A DNA stretch of 36,137 nt from an uncultured Saprospiraceae bacterium (lineage in GTDB: Bacteria > Bacteroidota > Bacteroidia > Chitinophagales > Saprospiraceae): NCBI GenBank assembly GCA_937951685.1, contig CALFBG010000339.1, positions 1-36,137 on the forward strand. Reading direction: 5' to 3'. The notes below the pieces were generated by a model. That model saw nothing but the letters and a program-made list of their open reading frames with translations. It was not told the origin of the DNA and made no database searches. Shown one piece after another: positions 16,441 to 26,384 of this stretch. Position 1 is the stretch's first letter; each line of letters opens with the position of its first letter. Position numbers and translations under genes: made by a program.

Positions 16441-18852
16441 TTAAAAAGAACGCACTCGTAAAAATTCGCCTAAACGATAGAACGCAGCTTTCCAAGCTTC
16501 ACTCGCAAAAACCCATTCTCCATTTTTGTAACCTTTCATCATCGAGAAATATTGATTTTGGCTTTGCCAAATTTCCAATGAGATGCCCATTTTTTTCAAA
16601 ATTTCAAACACCTCATTCAGCATATCTAAATGCGCCAAAGGGACTTCGGTATTCTTTAATTTACTAATTTCGTAAGTAATTCTTTCGTTGGCCGCTAAGC
16701 GAAAACGATCTTTGTGACTCAATTGAATGGACCATTTTTCCAATTGCCGCTGCATTCTTTTCAATTCTTCAATCTTCAGAAAACTTTGCTCAAAAAAGTG
16801 ATTCAAATCTTCGTTGACAACGTAGCGTACCGCATTGTAATATACTTCTGGGATTGGAATATTATTGCGTTGCATGGAACTCATTAACTGGTAATTATCA
16901 TTATAGATTTCCCGGAAAGCCGTATCCGCTTGCTGTAAGGTTTTTAGACTAATTTGTTGGAGTACCTTTCGCTTTTCATCTTTAAATAAATGAGCAATCG
17001 AATATTTCTGCGTGCCAAAATGTTTTTGCATAATCCCGATCACTTCCCCCAAATCATGTCGATTAAAAGCATCAAGAATGCCAGCTTCCATCTCCTCAAA
17101 AACTTCCGTTTTCATGTCAATCGAAATATTCCCGATTAAGTTTTGTTGCCCCAAATAGAGCACCGCAAAGCTAAATCGCTTGTCCGACTGCGTTACCCGA
17201 GAGCGTACAATGGTTCTTCCCAGCGCCAATTTTTGATTGCCCGCTGCCACTCGTTTCAAGTATTCGTTGCTCGCCGTATAGTTAAACAAAGGCAATTCCT
17301 CCGGTCTAGCTTCAAAAATGGAAGACACGGCGTAGTGCATCCCTACTCGATCGAGCGTCACTACGGAACTCATTACATTTTTTTGATAACTAACCGCTCC
17401 ATTTTCAAAAACATTACTAGGTGCTTTTTCCAAGCGCTTGATAAATGCTTCGTTTAAATCTATGCCGCTAACTTGCTGCGCGTAGCGAATAGCGCGCAAA
17501 GCATATTGTAGAATCTGATTGGTTTCGATACCCGAAATTTCGTCGAAGAACCAGCCGCAACTCGTATACATCAACATGGCATTACGCTGCATTTCTAGTA
17601 AGCGTAATGCGCGCGTTTGTTTTTCCTGCGTTAATTTTTTGAGGGCAAACTTTTCTAAAAAGCGTTGTACAACTTCTGGTGAACGATCGTGCAATAAAAC
17701 CTCAATGTATTCATCCCTCGCGGTCCAAATGTCTTTTAGTAATTTACTCGTTTCTGCTTCGTATAAAGGAATCAACTTGTCCCGCAACCAATCAAGCGTA
17801 TCCCGCAATGGCGCGCGCCATTTTTGGTTCCACCCCGGACGACCGCCACTACTACAACCACAATCCGACCGCCAGCGTTCTACTCCGTGTACGCAACTCC
17901 ACGAGCTATTTTCGTGAATCATAATTTCGTGTGTCGGGGGAAATTTTTCGAGGTAAGCGGCGTAATTAGTCAGGTTCACCGTGGGATGTTCTTCGATACT
18001 GTTCAAGCAATCCGCTAAAGCCATTTCTCCGTAGCGATGGTGATGCCCATAACTTTCTCCGTCGGTTGCAATTTGTACCAACTGTGGTTTGGCGGAAGCA
18101 TCTATCCCACTCAGCAAGCGTTTCGCAAAGCGTTTTCCATCATTTAATAAACCATCAAAAGCAACGCCCTGCGCAATGCCTCCATCGTAAAAGAACAGCG
18201 CAATCTTATTTCCAGAAGGCAACATACACCAATAAGGCATTCGAGACTCTACACCACTTTTGAAAGTATCCCAGTTTGCCGCGCCTAATTTCCGAAATGC
18301 CTTGGCTTGTCGTGGTGCCAAAATAGTATAACTAATGCCATTCGCCACCAAAGCTTCTAAGGTATCCGTATTCACCGCCGTTTCTGCCAACCACATTCCC
18401 GCTGGTTTCCGACCAAACCGGTATTCAAAATCTTTGATTCCCCAGATGATTTGTGTCTGCTTATCCCGTTCATTCGCCAGGGGTAAGATTAAATGACTGT
18501 GTGCTTGTGCAATCGCCGTTCCGTGCCCGTCGTATCGCTCCTGCCCCAAGCGATCTGCTTCTTGAATAGCTTGATAAGTATTTGGATCTTCTTTTTCTAA
18601 CCAAGAAAATAAAGTAGGCCCGATGTTGAAACTGATTCTACTGTAGTTATTAACAATCTTTTTGATGTAGCCATCTTGGTCTAAAATCCGTGCGGTAGCA
18701 TTAGGTGCGTAGCATTCAAAATTAATTCTTGCATTCCAATTAGGATAAGGAGCTGCCGAATCTTGTTGTTCAATCTTTTCTAACCAAGCATTTTCTCTTG
18801 GTGGTTGGTAATAATGTCCGTGGATGCAGATGTATTTATTTGAACTCGTCAT
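16441..18852 (-). CDS. GH57 glycoside hydrolase with DUF3536
   Basis: An 803-residue cytoplasmic protein with an N-terminal glycoside hydrolase family 57 domain and a C-terminal DUF3536-type helical region. GH57 motifs are ICIHGHYYQPPRE (H11/H13), PAGMWLAETAVNTDTL with E157 as the likely nucleophile, and VQIATDGESYGHHHRYGEMA around D264. A conserved WSCVHGVERWRSDCGC segment follows the catalytic core, typical of this subfamily. GH57 enzymes act on alpha-glucans (amylase, branching enzyme, glucanotransferase). The exact activity is not set by sequence, but glgB in the same window suggests a glycogen role. There is no signal peptide. A TAnnTTTG octamer lies 84 bases upstream. Confidence 0.92.
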   Translation of the reverse strand: MTSSNKYICIHGHYYQPPRENAWLEKIEQQDSAAPYPNWNARINFECYAPNATARILDQDGYIKKIVNNYSRISFNIGPTLFSWLEKEDPNTYQAIQEADRLGQERYDGHGTAIAQAHSHLILPLANERDKQTQIIWGIKDFEYRFGRKPAGMWLAETAVNTDTLEALVANGISYTILAPRQAKAFRKLGAANWDTFKSGVESRMPYWCMLPSGNKIALFFYDGGIAQGVAFDGLLNDGKRFAKRLLSGIDASAKPQLVQIATDGESYGHHHRYGEMALADCLNSIEEHPTVNLTNYAAYLEKFPPTHEIMIHENSSWSCVHGVERWRSDCGCSSGGRPGWNQKWRAPLRDTLDWLRDKLIPLYEAETSKLLKDIWTARDEYIEVLLHDRSPEVVQRFLEKFALKKLTQEKQTRALRLLEMQRNAMLMYTSCGWFFDEISGIETNQILQYALRAIRYAQQVSGIDLNEAFIKRLEKAPSNVFENGAVSYQKNVMSSVVTLDRVGMHYAVSSIFEARPEELPLFNYTASNEYLKRVAAGNQKLALGRTIVRSRVTQSDKRFSFAVLYLGQQNLIGNISIDMKTEVFEEMEAGILDAFNRHDLGEVIGIMQKHFGTQKYSIAHLFKDEKRKVLQQISLKTLQQADTAFREIYNDNYQLMSSMQRNNIPIPEVYYNAVRYVVNEDLNHFFEQSFLKIEELKRMQRQLEKWSIQLSHKDRFRLAANERITYEISKLKNTEVPLAHLDMLNEVFEILKKMGISLEIWQSQNQYFSMMKGYKNGEWVFASEAWKAAFYRLGEFLRVRSF

Positions 18853-19298
18853 AGGTTGATGGAAATTCGCTGAGTATTGAATACTTTGTAATATAAATTA
18901 CTGAATAGCTTTTGATAAAGAATTAGCAATTTTTACAAAGGTAACTACTTACGATTGAAAAGCCCCGAATAAAGGATAGAAACTACGAATTAAAGAGAAA
19001 ATTGAATATTGCTTCGACTTTCTGAAAACAATAAGAAAAGCATAAGTAGTTCAAGTTCAAGTTCATTTTCTGTTTTCTCAAATTTCGCAATCCTCAAAAA
19101 TAATGTTTAACAATACATTAACAATGTCGTTAATATATTATTAATTGGCAATAAATCATTTTTTTATTCCCAAGATGTATTTAACTTGAAAACGAATTGT
19201 TGAAGAATTTGGTTTTTTAACCAATTATTTCATTTCACCTCGCGCTTAGCAGAAAGTAAGCGCATTGAAAAACACTTTTTCATAAAAAATCTAAAATC
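18853..19298. other. Divergent gene-free stretch
   Basis: A 446-bp AT-rich gap between divergent genes. It holds the GH57 -7 candidate at 18936-18943, a short tandem TTCAAG run near 19049-19067 and a 6-bp palindrome ATTAAC/GTTAAT at 19117-19134. No clear promoter toward 19299 is seen. Confidence 0.4.
18936..18943 (-). promoter_or_regulatory. Candidate -7 element for the GH57 gene (TACCTTTG)
   Basis: A TAnnTTTG match on the minus strand, 84 bases before the start codon. No -33 box was identified. Confidence 0.4.
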
Positions 19299-19748
19299 AT
19301 GAAAAATTATTATGTACTGCCCTTTGCTTTATTTTTCCTTCTTAGCTTTGTAGGATGTGATGATTTTGATGATGAATGTATTGCAGATGTTGCCGTTGAG
19401 GTACTTGATGCTCCTAGAGCCGTACTTAGTGGCGATATCATTAATGTTGTATGTGTTATCAAAAACATCGTTAATACCGCTTCTAATTGTACTTCCTCGG
19501 GAGAAGGAATTGTAACGGTAAGTTGTGGGTATCGGGAAACATTCAGTGATAAGTTTGTCGATTATGAAGTATTCGAAAAGCGTAGCATGGATATCGATGC
19601 TTACGATAAAGGAGAAGGTCAAGAAGATTTAATGCAAATGCCTAGCGATTTTGGGAAAGGTTTCTATGCCATGAAAGTAGAGATCAATTACCCTAATGAT
19701 ACTCAATCTAACAACGACTCTAAAGCCGTATCTATTCGTGCTGATTGA
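19299..19748 (+). CDS. Small lipoprotein with Ig/CARDB-like domain
   Basis: 149 residues. The signal peptide MKNYYVLPFALFFLLSF ends in a lipobox (FVGC), immediately followed by an acidic stretch DDFDDE. The rest reads as one beta-sandwich resembling CARDB/Ig-like modules: VAVEVLDAPRAVLSGDIINV, VVCVIKNIVNTASNC, and KGFYAMKVEINYPNDTQSNN near the end. This suggests an adhesive or structural envelope protein, but no specific function is supported. It has its own promoter region and a terminator about 100 bases downstream. Confidence 0.78.
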   Translation: MKNYYVLPFALFFLLSFVGCDDFDDECIADVAVEVLDAPRAVLSGDIINVVCVIKNIVNTASNCTSSGEGIVTVSCGYRETFSDKFVDYEVFEKRSMDIDAYDKGEGQEDLMQMPSDFGKGFYAMKVEINYPNDTQSNNDSKAVSIRAD

Positions 19749-20073
19749 ACTTGCCTTGCAATTCATAGAACGAAGTATCATTCACTTTCTTACCCCACCT
19801 GATTGTTCCGCGCTGTAATATCAAAAAATCACAAGTTTACGACTTCCTGCTAAAAAGCTAATGCTGTATTGTGTTAGCTTTTTTTGTATCTTAGTCTCTA
19901 CTAAAAGACTACAATAATCAAACTCAGACAACTCGCTTCGCTACCATCAATTGTTATCACCGTAACAATCCTCTTAAGATGACGTACCGTAAGCAAGTAC
20001 CAACACATTTACAAACTACTAGGCTGATTTTCAACAACTGTACAGATCATTCTATGACAACCGCCACCATTCC
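19749..20073. other. Gene-free stretch
   Basis: A 325-bp gap containing a terminator at 19852-19885. A 43-codon plus-strand frame (19979-20110) overlaps the start of the next gene out of frame and has no protein-like features. Confidence 0.4.
19852..19885 (+). terminator. Rho-independent terminator after the lipoprotein
   Basis: AAAAAGCTAA pairs with TTAGCTTTTT around a 12-base loop, ending in a T run. Confidence 0.7.
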
Positions 20074-20814
20074 ATGGAAAATGAACAACCAACTTTGGAA
20101 AGAATTACCTTAAAGAAGATATTCGGTGATATTCTAGACCTTTTTAATATTGAGAAAGGACTACTTTATACCTTAAAGGCATTAACGGTATATCCAGGAC
20201 AAGCCGTCAAGACTTATCTCTTTGAAGATCGTAAAAAAATGGTAAAGCCGTTTCGCTATTTAATTCTCACCACCGCGATTATGGCTTTTTTGACCATCAA
20301 CTACATCGGGGTTGAGAACTCCCAGTTTCGTAAAGGGATTGAATTGGGTATAGAAAACCGCGAACTCGCAGAACAGAAACAGAATCCTGCAAAGACCGCA
20401 AGGTTTGAGCAAATGATCAAAACGATAGAAGTTGCTTATGCGAAGTATTTCAATCTTTTTATCATGTTTAGTATTCCGATCTACGCGATGTGTTTTGCTT
20501 GGTTTCTAAAAAAGCCTAAACTTAACTATGCAGAACACCTCATCCTAGCGAGCTATTTAATTGGACAACAGAGCGTCATCAGCATTTTGATCAAACCCCT
20601 CGAAAAATATAACTTTGAGTTGGGTACTTCTATTTATACCTTATTGGCGATCGCTTATATGTTCTACCTTTATCAACGCTTTTTTGAGTATAAATTTATC
20701 GCAGGTTTCTTTAGAGTACTAGCCGCTTATGCTATCGGTACCGTCATTTATACTTCAATTTTTGGGATGGGAATGGCGATCTATTTCTTCATCACCCTTG
20801 GCGTAGGATCATAA
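20074..20814 (+). CDS. DUF3667-like integral membrane protein
   Basis: A 246-residue protein with about five membrane segments: near residues 62-80 (FRYLILTTAIMAFLTINYI), 127-147, 156-176, 183-203 and 208-240. The N-terminal region (LKKIFGDILDLFNIEKGLLY, TLKALTVYPGQAVKTYLFED, RKKMVKPFRYLI) matches the DUF3667 pattern of Bacteroidota membrane proteins. Those usually begin with a zinc-ribbon CxxC pair, which is absent here. Function is unknown in the family. A single-gene unit is likely: it has a bidirectional terminator downstream and the preceding lipoprotein has its own. Confidence 0.82.
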   Translation: MENEQPTLERITLKKIFGDILDLFNIEKGLLYTLKALTVYPGQAVKTYLFEDRKKMVKPFRYLILTTAIMAFLTINYIGVENSQFRKGIELGIENRELAEQKQNPAKTARFEQMIKTIEVAYAKYFNLFIMFSIPIYAMCFAWFLKKPKLNYAEHLILASYLIGQQSVISILIKPLEKYNFELGTSIYTLLAIAYMFYLYQRFFEYKFIAGFFRVLAAYAIGTVIYTSIFGMGMAIYFFITLGVGS

Positions 20815-20825
20815 GCGTTCAAAAA

Positions 20826-20865
20826 AATGGCGTACCGAAAGCATTCGGTACGCCATTAATATTTT
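20826..20865. terminator. Bidirectional terminator between convergent genes
   Basis: A perfect 14-bp stem (AATGGCGTACCGAA and complement, loop AGCA) has an A run on its left and AATATTTTT on its right. It can serve both the DUF3667 gene and the M16 peptidase gene. Confidence 0.9.
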
Positions 20866-20882
20866 TCAGATTAAAAACTCGA

Positions 20883-23744
20883 TTAGTTCGGTACCGCTTC
20901 TAAGATGGTTCCATCTTTATCCACTTTGATTGGTGTACCCAAACCGCTTTTCTTCACGCGCTCATACTGCGTCTTTGCATCTCCAACAATTAAGTAAATC
21001 ATCTTATTTGGATTGATGTACTTATCGATCAACACCTTCGCATTATCAATATCCAAGCTGAGAATATCTTTTTCTTCTTGCTCGATGTAATTCGTTGGTA
21101 AGCCCAGCGTACTGATATTTTCGAGTACGCCCATTTTCTGGTATAAGGTTTCGAAAGCACGCGCATTTTTCTTGATAAAAATACTCTTAGTCGCTTCCAA
21201 ATCTTCTTTGGTGTATTCCTCTTTGTAGTCAGTAATGATATCTTTAAAAATATCAATTGACTCTTTCGTCACGTTAGATCTTACACTAGAATTTGCACCA
21301 AAATATCCTGTATTTACTCTTCTTGGTAAAAAAGATCGCGCGCCGTACGTGTATCCTTTTTCCTCTCGCAACGTTTGGTTCAATTTACTATTGAAACTAC
21401 CACCTAGTCGGTGATTGACCAAACGGGCAACGTTATAATCGGGATCGTTTCCTTTCATGGTAGGATTTCCAATTTGAATAACGGATTGCTTCGCTTCGGG
21501 AACATCTACGAAATAAACGACTGGCTTATCAACAGCGGTAGGTTCTGCGTAAGTAGGGAAACTTACCTCTTTCGCTTTCCATTTATCCTCTAAAGATTTT
21601 AAAGAACGCATTACTTTATCTTTAGACACCGCACCTACGATGTGGAAAGAAGAAATACTTGGTGAAAAGTTCTTTTCGTAATACGCTTTCAAATCTTCAA
21701 TCGTAATATTTTCTACTACTTCTGGAGAACCTAAAGAGTTGTGCGATAAAATATGATCTTTCCCGTAAATTAGCTTATTGAATACATTACTAGCTACACG
21801 ATTCGGTTGCGCATTACGCTGTTGAATCGTCGTCAAAGTACTTTTTTTCAAACGGTCAAATTCTTTTTCATCCCATCTTGGCTCCAACAACATTTCCTCA
21901 AAAATAGCAAGTACTTTGTCGTAGTTTCTAGCCAAACAGCTTCCTGAAATGGAGATAAATTCAGCAGAAGTAAACATATTGATACTAGCTCCTAATTGAC
22001 CGATTGCATCTTGTAATTCCTCTGGTGTTTTGTTCTTCGTACCTTCTTTCATCACATCTGTAATCAAGTTAGCCACACCAACTTTATTCATATCATCCAA
22101 TAACATTCCTCCTTTAATTCTAAGGCTGAATTCTACTAATGGTAATTCGTTGTTTTGAATTCCATAAACCGTTAAACCATTAGCCAATTTGCTTTGGTAG
22201 ATATCTGGCGTTGCCAAACTTGGTGTCGTTCCTAAGGCAGGCTCTACACTTCGATCAAATTTAGAAGGTGTTTTTTCAAAATCGACGGTACCCTCTTCCA
22301 TCGGATCCGCTTCTGCACCTTGTACAATTGGCTCTTCTACAACTTCCGCTACGGTTGCACCTTCTAGTGCTAATGCTACTTGTCCTTTAGGGACAAAACT
22401 CGTCGCAATAAAGTTTTTACCTTTGATATACTTTTCGTAAACACGCATTACGTCTGCTTTCGTTACCGCCTGAATCTTTTTAATTTCATCTGTAATTCCG
22501 CCGGGGTTTCCACCTCTAAACTCATTGAATTGTGCCAACTGGAAAGACTTGCTCAATACGCCAGAAATACCACCGTAGAAATCTGTTTCCAAGGAGTTCT
22601 TAATTCGCTCCATGTCTTTATCATCAATGCCATTCTTTTCAAAATTAGCAAAAGCAGTTTCTACCGCAGCGTGAACTTGATCTAAATCAACGCCGTTATT
22701 CGCACGAATGCTGACGTAAAAGTTACCCGCAATTTCGCGCGCAGAATTATAAGACGAAGTAGAAGGCGCTAACTTTTCTTTCTCCACGATTTCTTTATAG
22801 AAAGGCGCTCTTTTTCCTTGTGATAATAATTGTCCTAAGTAATCTAAGGCATAACCATCTACGTGACCATCTTCTACAGTTGGCCATACCAATCTCAATT
22901 CAGGTAATTCTGCAAAGTTATCTTCGTGCATTAATTTTACTGTTTCTGCAATTACCGCTGGTCTTGGCTTGATTGCTTCTACGTCTTCCTTCGCTGGAAT
23001 TTCGCCGAAGTATTTCTCGATCATTTCTTTCGCACTAGCGTTTTCAAAATCACCCGCCAAAACTAAAGTCGCATTATTTGGTCCGTACCATTTGTCATAA
23101 AATTCTTTGACATCCTCAATGGTTGCATTTTGTAAATCTTCCAAACTACCAATTACTTGCCAGTTGTAAGGATGATCTTCAGGATAAAGCGCTTTATCCA
23201 ATACGTAGTTTGTATGGCCATAAGGTTGGTTATCTACCCGTTGTCTTTTTTCATTTTTCACTACCTGCTTTTCATTTTCAAGCACGGGTGTCGTCACGGT
23301 ATTGATCATGAAACCCATTCGATCACTTTCCATCCAAAGTACTCTTTCTAAAGCATCTTTAGGCACTACTTCGTAATAAACGGTACCGTCATTCCAAGTA
23401 CCACCGTTAAGTGTTCCTCCCATTTCTTCAATCTTCTTGAAGAAATTACCTTTTCCAACGTTTTCAGAGTTTTGAAAAAGCATGTGCTCAAAAAAGTGTG
23501 CAAACCCAGTACGACCAGGCTTCTCTCGATTAGAACCTACGTGAAAGAGAATCGCAAGCGAAATAATTGGGTCAGACTTATCTTCGTGGAGGATAACTTC
23601 CAAACCATTATCTAAAGTATACTTCTCGTAGTCGATCTTCAACTCCGGTGTTGAAGCTTCCTTTGCAGCGTCTGTTTTACAGCCAACGGCAGAGAAAAGA
23701 AATACCCCCAGAAGGAGGAAAGAAAAAAACTTAATTAGTTTCAT
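20883..23744 (-). CDS. M16 family zinc metallopeptidase, two-domain lipoprotein
   Basis: 953 residues with a lipoprotein signal (MKLIKFFSFLLLGVFLFSAV then GC). The N-terminal M16 half has the inverted zinc motif HFFEH (83-87) and the third ligand E165 in VVKNEK. A linker near residues 470-505 leads to a second M16 half (LANGLTVYGIQNNELPLVEF) without HxxEH. This is the usual inactive partner that closes the peptidase clamshell. Residues KGYTYGARSF near the C-terminus are the family's substrate-binding R/Y region. It probably degrades peptides in the periplasm. A fused active plus inactive pair is common in Bacteroidota. A promoter octamer is 336 bases upstream. Confidence 0.95.
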   Translation of the reverse strand: MKLIKFFSFLLLGVFLFSAVGCKTDAAKEASTPELKIDYEKYTLDNGLEVILHEDKSDPIISLAILFHVGSNREKPGRTGFAHFFEHMLFQNSENVGKGNFFKKIEEMGGTLNGGTWNDGTVYYEVVPKDALERVLWMESDRMGFMINTVTTPVLENEKQVVKNEKRQRVDNQPYGHTNYVLDKALYPEDHPYNWQVIGSLEDLQNATIEDVKEFYDKWYGPNNATLVLAGDFENASAKEMIEKYFGEIPAKEDVEAIKPRPAVIAETVKLMHEDNFAELPELRLVWPTVEDGHVDGYALDYLGQLLSQGKRAPFYKEIVEKEKLAPSTSSYNSAREIAGNFYVSIRANNGVDLDQVHAAVETAFANFEKNGIDDKDMERIKNSLETDFYGGISGVLSKSFQLAQFNEFRGGNPGGITDEIKKIQAVTKADVMRVYEKYIKGKNFIATSFVPKGQVALALEGATVAEVVEEPIVQGAEADPMEEGTVDFEKTPSKFDRSVEPALGTTPSLATPDIYQSKLANGLTVYGIQNNELPLVEFSLRIKGGMLLDDMNKVGVANLITDVMKEGTKNKTPEELQDAIGQLGASINMFTSAEFISISGSCLARNYDKVLAIFEEMLLEPRWDEKEFDRLKKSTLTTIQQRNAQPNRVASNVFNKLIYGKDHILSHNSLGSPEVVENITIEDLKAYYEKNFSPSISSFHIVGAVSKDKVMRSLKSLEDKWKAKEVSFPTYAEPTAVDKPVVYFVDVPEAKQSVIQIGNPTMKGNDPDYNVARLVNHRLGGSFNSKLNQTLREEKGYTYGARSFLPRRVNTGYFGANSSVRSNVTKESIDIFKDIITDYKEEYTKEDLEATKSIFIKKNARAFETLYQKMGVLENISTLGLPTNYIEQEEKDILSLDIDNAKVLIDKYINPNKMIYLIVGDAKTQYERVKKSGLGTPIKVDKDGTILEAVPN

Positions 23745-24182
23745 AATCTAAGATGTTTTATTAGAAGCTAGTACCGCTTCTTTCTGTTTTTTAAGAAATT
23801 AAAAAAAATGTTTTGGGAAATTTTAATAAAAAAATAGGCCTATGTTAGCATTTATTTGAATTGTCCTGCTACCACCAAGTGGCAAAACTTTATTCTTTCT
23901 ACACGAATCTCCTAGGCTGAATTTGCTGAATGTAGCGCAGCAAGCTTAGCCCAAAACTGCGTTTGTAGCTACGTTGAATCTATTTGTCTATTTTTACTGA
24001 TAAGAAATTGGCGTGCTTCATGATGGAAGTATGCGCACATCTATATAGTCTGTCTGTAGGGTACATAATAATTTACACAACAAAAGTAAGAAATTTGCTT
24101 TAATATTAGAAATACAGAGATATAAAAGCACCATTAAGCCGCGATTTTCGGACGAATGGCAAGTATTTTTGCGGTTCGTAGA
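23745..24182. other. Gene-free stretch upstream of the M16 gene
   Basis: A 438-bp gap on the minus strand between glgB and the M16 gene. It holds one TAnnTTTG match at 24081-24088. No gene, and no strong terminator for glgB, was found. Confidence 0.4.
24081..24088 (-). promoter_or_regulatory. Candidate -7 element for the M16 peptidase (TACTTTTG)
   Basis: Identical to the metK octamer. The 336-base distance to the start codon is long, so the assignment is tentative. Confidence 0.3.
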
Positions 24183-26162
24183 TTATTTTTGCTTCGTTTT
24201 GGGCAAGCGCTTCGTCGTTGTTTTCACCACTTTGGGCTTCGTTAGTTTTAAAGGTTCGAAAATCATGATGGCTAAAGGTGATAATATAATGTCTAACTGG
24301 TACGCTTTCCCGTGTTGCTTTTTCTTAGTCGCTTTGAGTTTAGCCGCATTAACGACGCCACTTCCTCCAAAATCAGTGCTGTCACTATTAAGTACTTCTA
24401 CCCAAGTTCCCCCTTGTGGTACTCCCAATTGATAACTTTCCATCGTTTTCGAATTAAAGTTGCAAACGATGAGCAAGGGCTTATCCTGCACACTACCTTT
24501 TCGCAGGTATACGAAAACGCTATTTTTATTATCCGCATAGTCAATCCACTCAAAACCTTCTTGGCTGAACGCGTGGAAGTACAAACTTGCATGACTCGTA
24601 TAAAACTTATTGAGTGACTTCACCCAGTTTTGCAGGTTTTTGTGATAGGCGTATTGTAGTAATTCCCAGTCCAAACCGCGATCGTGACTCCATTCTTGGG
24701 TTTGCCCAAATTCTCCCCCCATAAACAACAATTGTGTGCCGGGGTGCGTAAACATATAGCCATACAACAAGCGCAATTGCGCAAATCGTTGCCACTCATC
24801 GCCTGGCATTTTATTGATTAACGATCCTTTTCCGTGTACGACTTCGTCGTGCGAAAGTGGGAGCATAAAGTTTTCTGAGAAAGCATATACCAAGCTAAAA
24901 CTAAGATCATTTTGGTGATACTGCCGATAAATCATTTCTCGTTCCAAATAGGCCAACGTATCGTGCATCCAACCCATCATCCACTTTTGCCCAAAGCCTA
25001 ACCCACCATCAAAAGTTGGTCTTGAAACACTGGGCCAAGCGGTAGATTCTTCCGCGATCGTAATGGCACTAGGATATTCGAGATAAACAGTTTCATTAAA
25101 ATTTTTCAAAAATTCGATGGATTCTAAATTTTCTCTACCACCGTATTTGTTAGGAATCCACTGACCTTCGTCCCGTGAATAATCTAGGTACAACATCGAA
25201 GCAACCGCATCTACCCGTAAACCATCAATATGGTATTGATCTAACCAAAATAAAGCATTTGAAATTAAAAATGCGCAAACTTCATTTCTCCCTAAATTAA
25301 AAATGCAACTTTTCCAATCCGGGTGAAAACCTTGACGTGGATCAGAGTGGTCGTATAAATGCGTACCGTCAAAGAAAGCCAAACCATGACCATCTTCCGG
25401 AAAATGCGAAGGCACCCAATCCAAAATCACCCCAATACCTGCCTGGTGAAAAGCATCGACCAACAGCATGAATTCCTCTGGATTTCCGTAGCGTGCCGAC
25501 GGCGCAAAGTAACCCGTGAGTTGATATCCCCACGAAGCATAATACGGGTGCTCCATAACCGGCATCAACTCAACGTGCGTAAACCCCATCTCCGCTACGT
25601 ACGCCACTAGTTCTAGCGCAAGTTCGCGATAACTCAACGAACGATTCTGCTCCGCTCTAAATTTCTTCCAAGATCCAAGGTGTACTTCGTAAACCGAAAA
25701 TGGCTTGGGATTGCTGCGTTCTTTATCCCGTTTACTCATCCAAGCTTGATCCTTCCATTGGTAATCAAGTCCCCAAACGACCGAAGCCGTCTTCGGAGGA
25801 TTTTCGCAATACTTTGCAAAAGGATCGGCTTTGTCTAGGCGCAAACCATTGTAAGCAATGATATGATATTTATATAACGCTCCTTGAACAACATTAGGAA
25901 TGAAGCCTTCCCAAATGCCACTATTATCCCAGCGTAAAGACAAATTATGTTCTTCTGTTTTCCAGGCATTAAAGTCACCAATCACCGAAACGGCTTTAGC
26001 ATTTGGTGCCCAAACCGCAAAATAAGTACCTTGTTCTCCCTCCCACTCCATCAAGTGGCTCCCCAGTTTTTCGTACAACCGAAAATGTTTACCCGACTTG
26101 AACAATTGAATGTCGAAATCTGTAAACCTCGAAGCTATTTTTACCTGCGACTTATTTTGCAT
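24183..26162 (-). CDS. glgB: 1,4-alpha-glucan branching enzyme
   Basis: It introduces alpha-1,6 branches into glycogen. It has 659 residues: an N-terminal CBM48 (about 30-125), a GH13 catalytic barrel with VILDWVPSHFP (245-255), nucleophile D318 in DGLRVDAVASMLY, acid/base E371 in ITIAEES, and D439 in LPLSHDEVVHGKGS, then a beta-sandwich C-domain. The family motif is complete. An unusual basic end (KPKVVKTTTKRLPKTKQK) extends past the C-domain. The GH57/DUF3536 gene and a CBM48 protein lie nearby on the same strand, suggesting a glycogen theme, although glgA/C/P are not in the window. A TATCTTTG octamer lies 76 bases upstream. Confidence 0.97.
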   Translation of the reverse strand: MQNKSQVKIASRFTDFDIQLFKSGKHFRLYEKLGSHLMEWEGEQGTYFAVWAPNAKAVSVIGDFNAWKTEEHNLSLRWDNSGIWEGFIPNVVQGALYKYHIIAYNGLRLDKADPFAKYCENPPKTASVVWGLDYQWKDQAWMSKRDKERSNPKPFSVYEVHLGSWKKFRAEQNRSLSYRELALELVAYVAEMGFTHVELMPVMEHPYYASWGYQLTGYFAPSARYGNPEEFMLLVDAFHQAGIGVILDWVPSHFPEDGHGLAFFDGTHLYDHSDPRQGFHPDWKSCIFNLGRNEVCAFLISNALFWLDQYHIDGLRVDAVASMLYLDYSRDEGQWIPNKYGGRENLESIEFLKNFNETVYLEYPSAITIAEESTAWPSVSRPTFDGGLGFGQKWMMGWMHDTLAYLEREMIYRQYHQNDLSFSLVYAFSENFMLPLSHDEVVHGKGSLINKMPGDEWQRFAQLRLLYGYMFTHPGTQLLFMGGEFGQTQEWSHDRGLDWELLQYAYHKNLQNWVKSLNKFYTSHASLYFHAFSQEGFEWIDYADNKNSVFVYLRKGSVQDKPLLIVCNFNSKTMESYQLGVPQGGTWVEVLNSDSTDFGGSGVVNAAKLKATKKKQHGKAYQLDIILSPLAIMIFEPLKLTKPKVVKTTTKRLPKTKQK

Positions 26163-26237
26163 GTGTAGTTGATTTTAGTGAAACGGTTGTAATTTGTAAT
26201 ACTACTTCTATAAAGAATCTTTTCACTCCTAAAGGCT

Positions 26238-26245
26238 CAAAGATA
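26238..26245 (-). promoter_or_regulatory. Candidate -7 element for glgB (TATCTTTG)
   Basis: TATCTTTG on the minus strand, 76 bases before the glgB start; one of four identical octamers in the window. Confidence 0.45.
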
Positions 26246-26300
26246 GAAAACCTCCATCACTAATTTACTGGTCTGTCGAGTTAAAAACGACTTCAACGCA

Positions 26301-26340
26301 CAAAAAATACTCCAATGAGGAAAGAATCTTCATTGGAGTA
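26301..26340 (-). terminator. Rho-independent terminator after the hydrolase gene
   Basis: An 11-bp stem (TACTCCAATGA/TCATTGGAGTA), extendable through a G-U pair, is followed on the minus strand by TTTTTTG. It lies 45 bases after the hydrolase stop. Confidence 0.85.
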
Positions 26341-26384
26341 ATCCGTGCTCCGCCGCACTTTAAAACTTCGACTCAGCAACTAGC

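Noticed and set aside
22200..23744. Second M16 domain lacking HxxEH as a damaged gene
   Set aside because: Loss of the zinc motif in the second half is normal for fused M16 clamshell peptidases.
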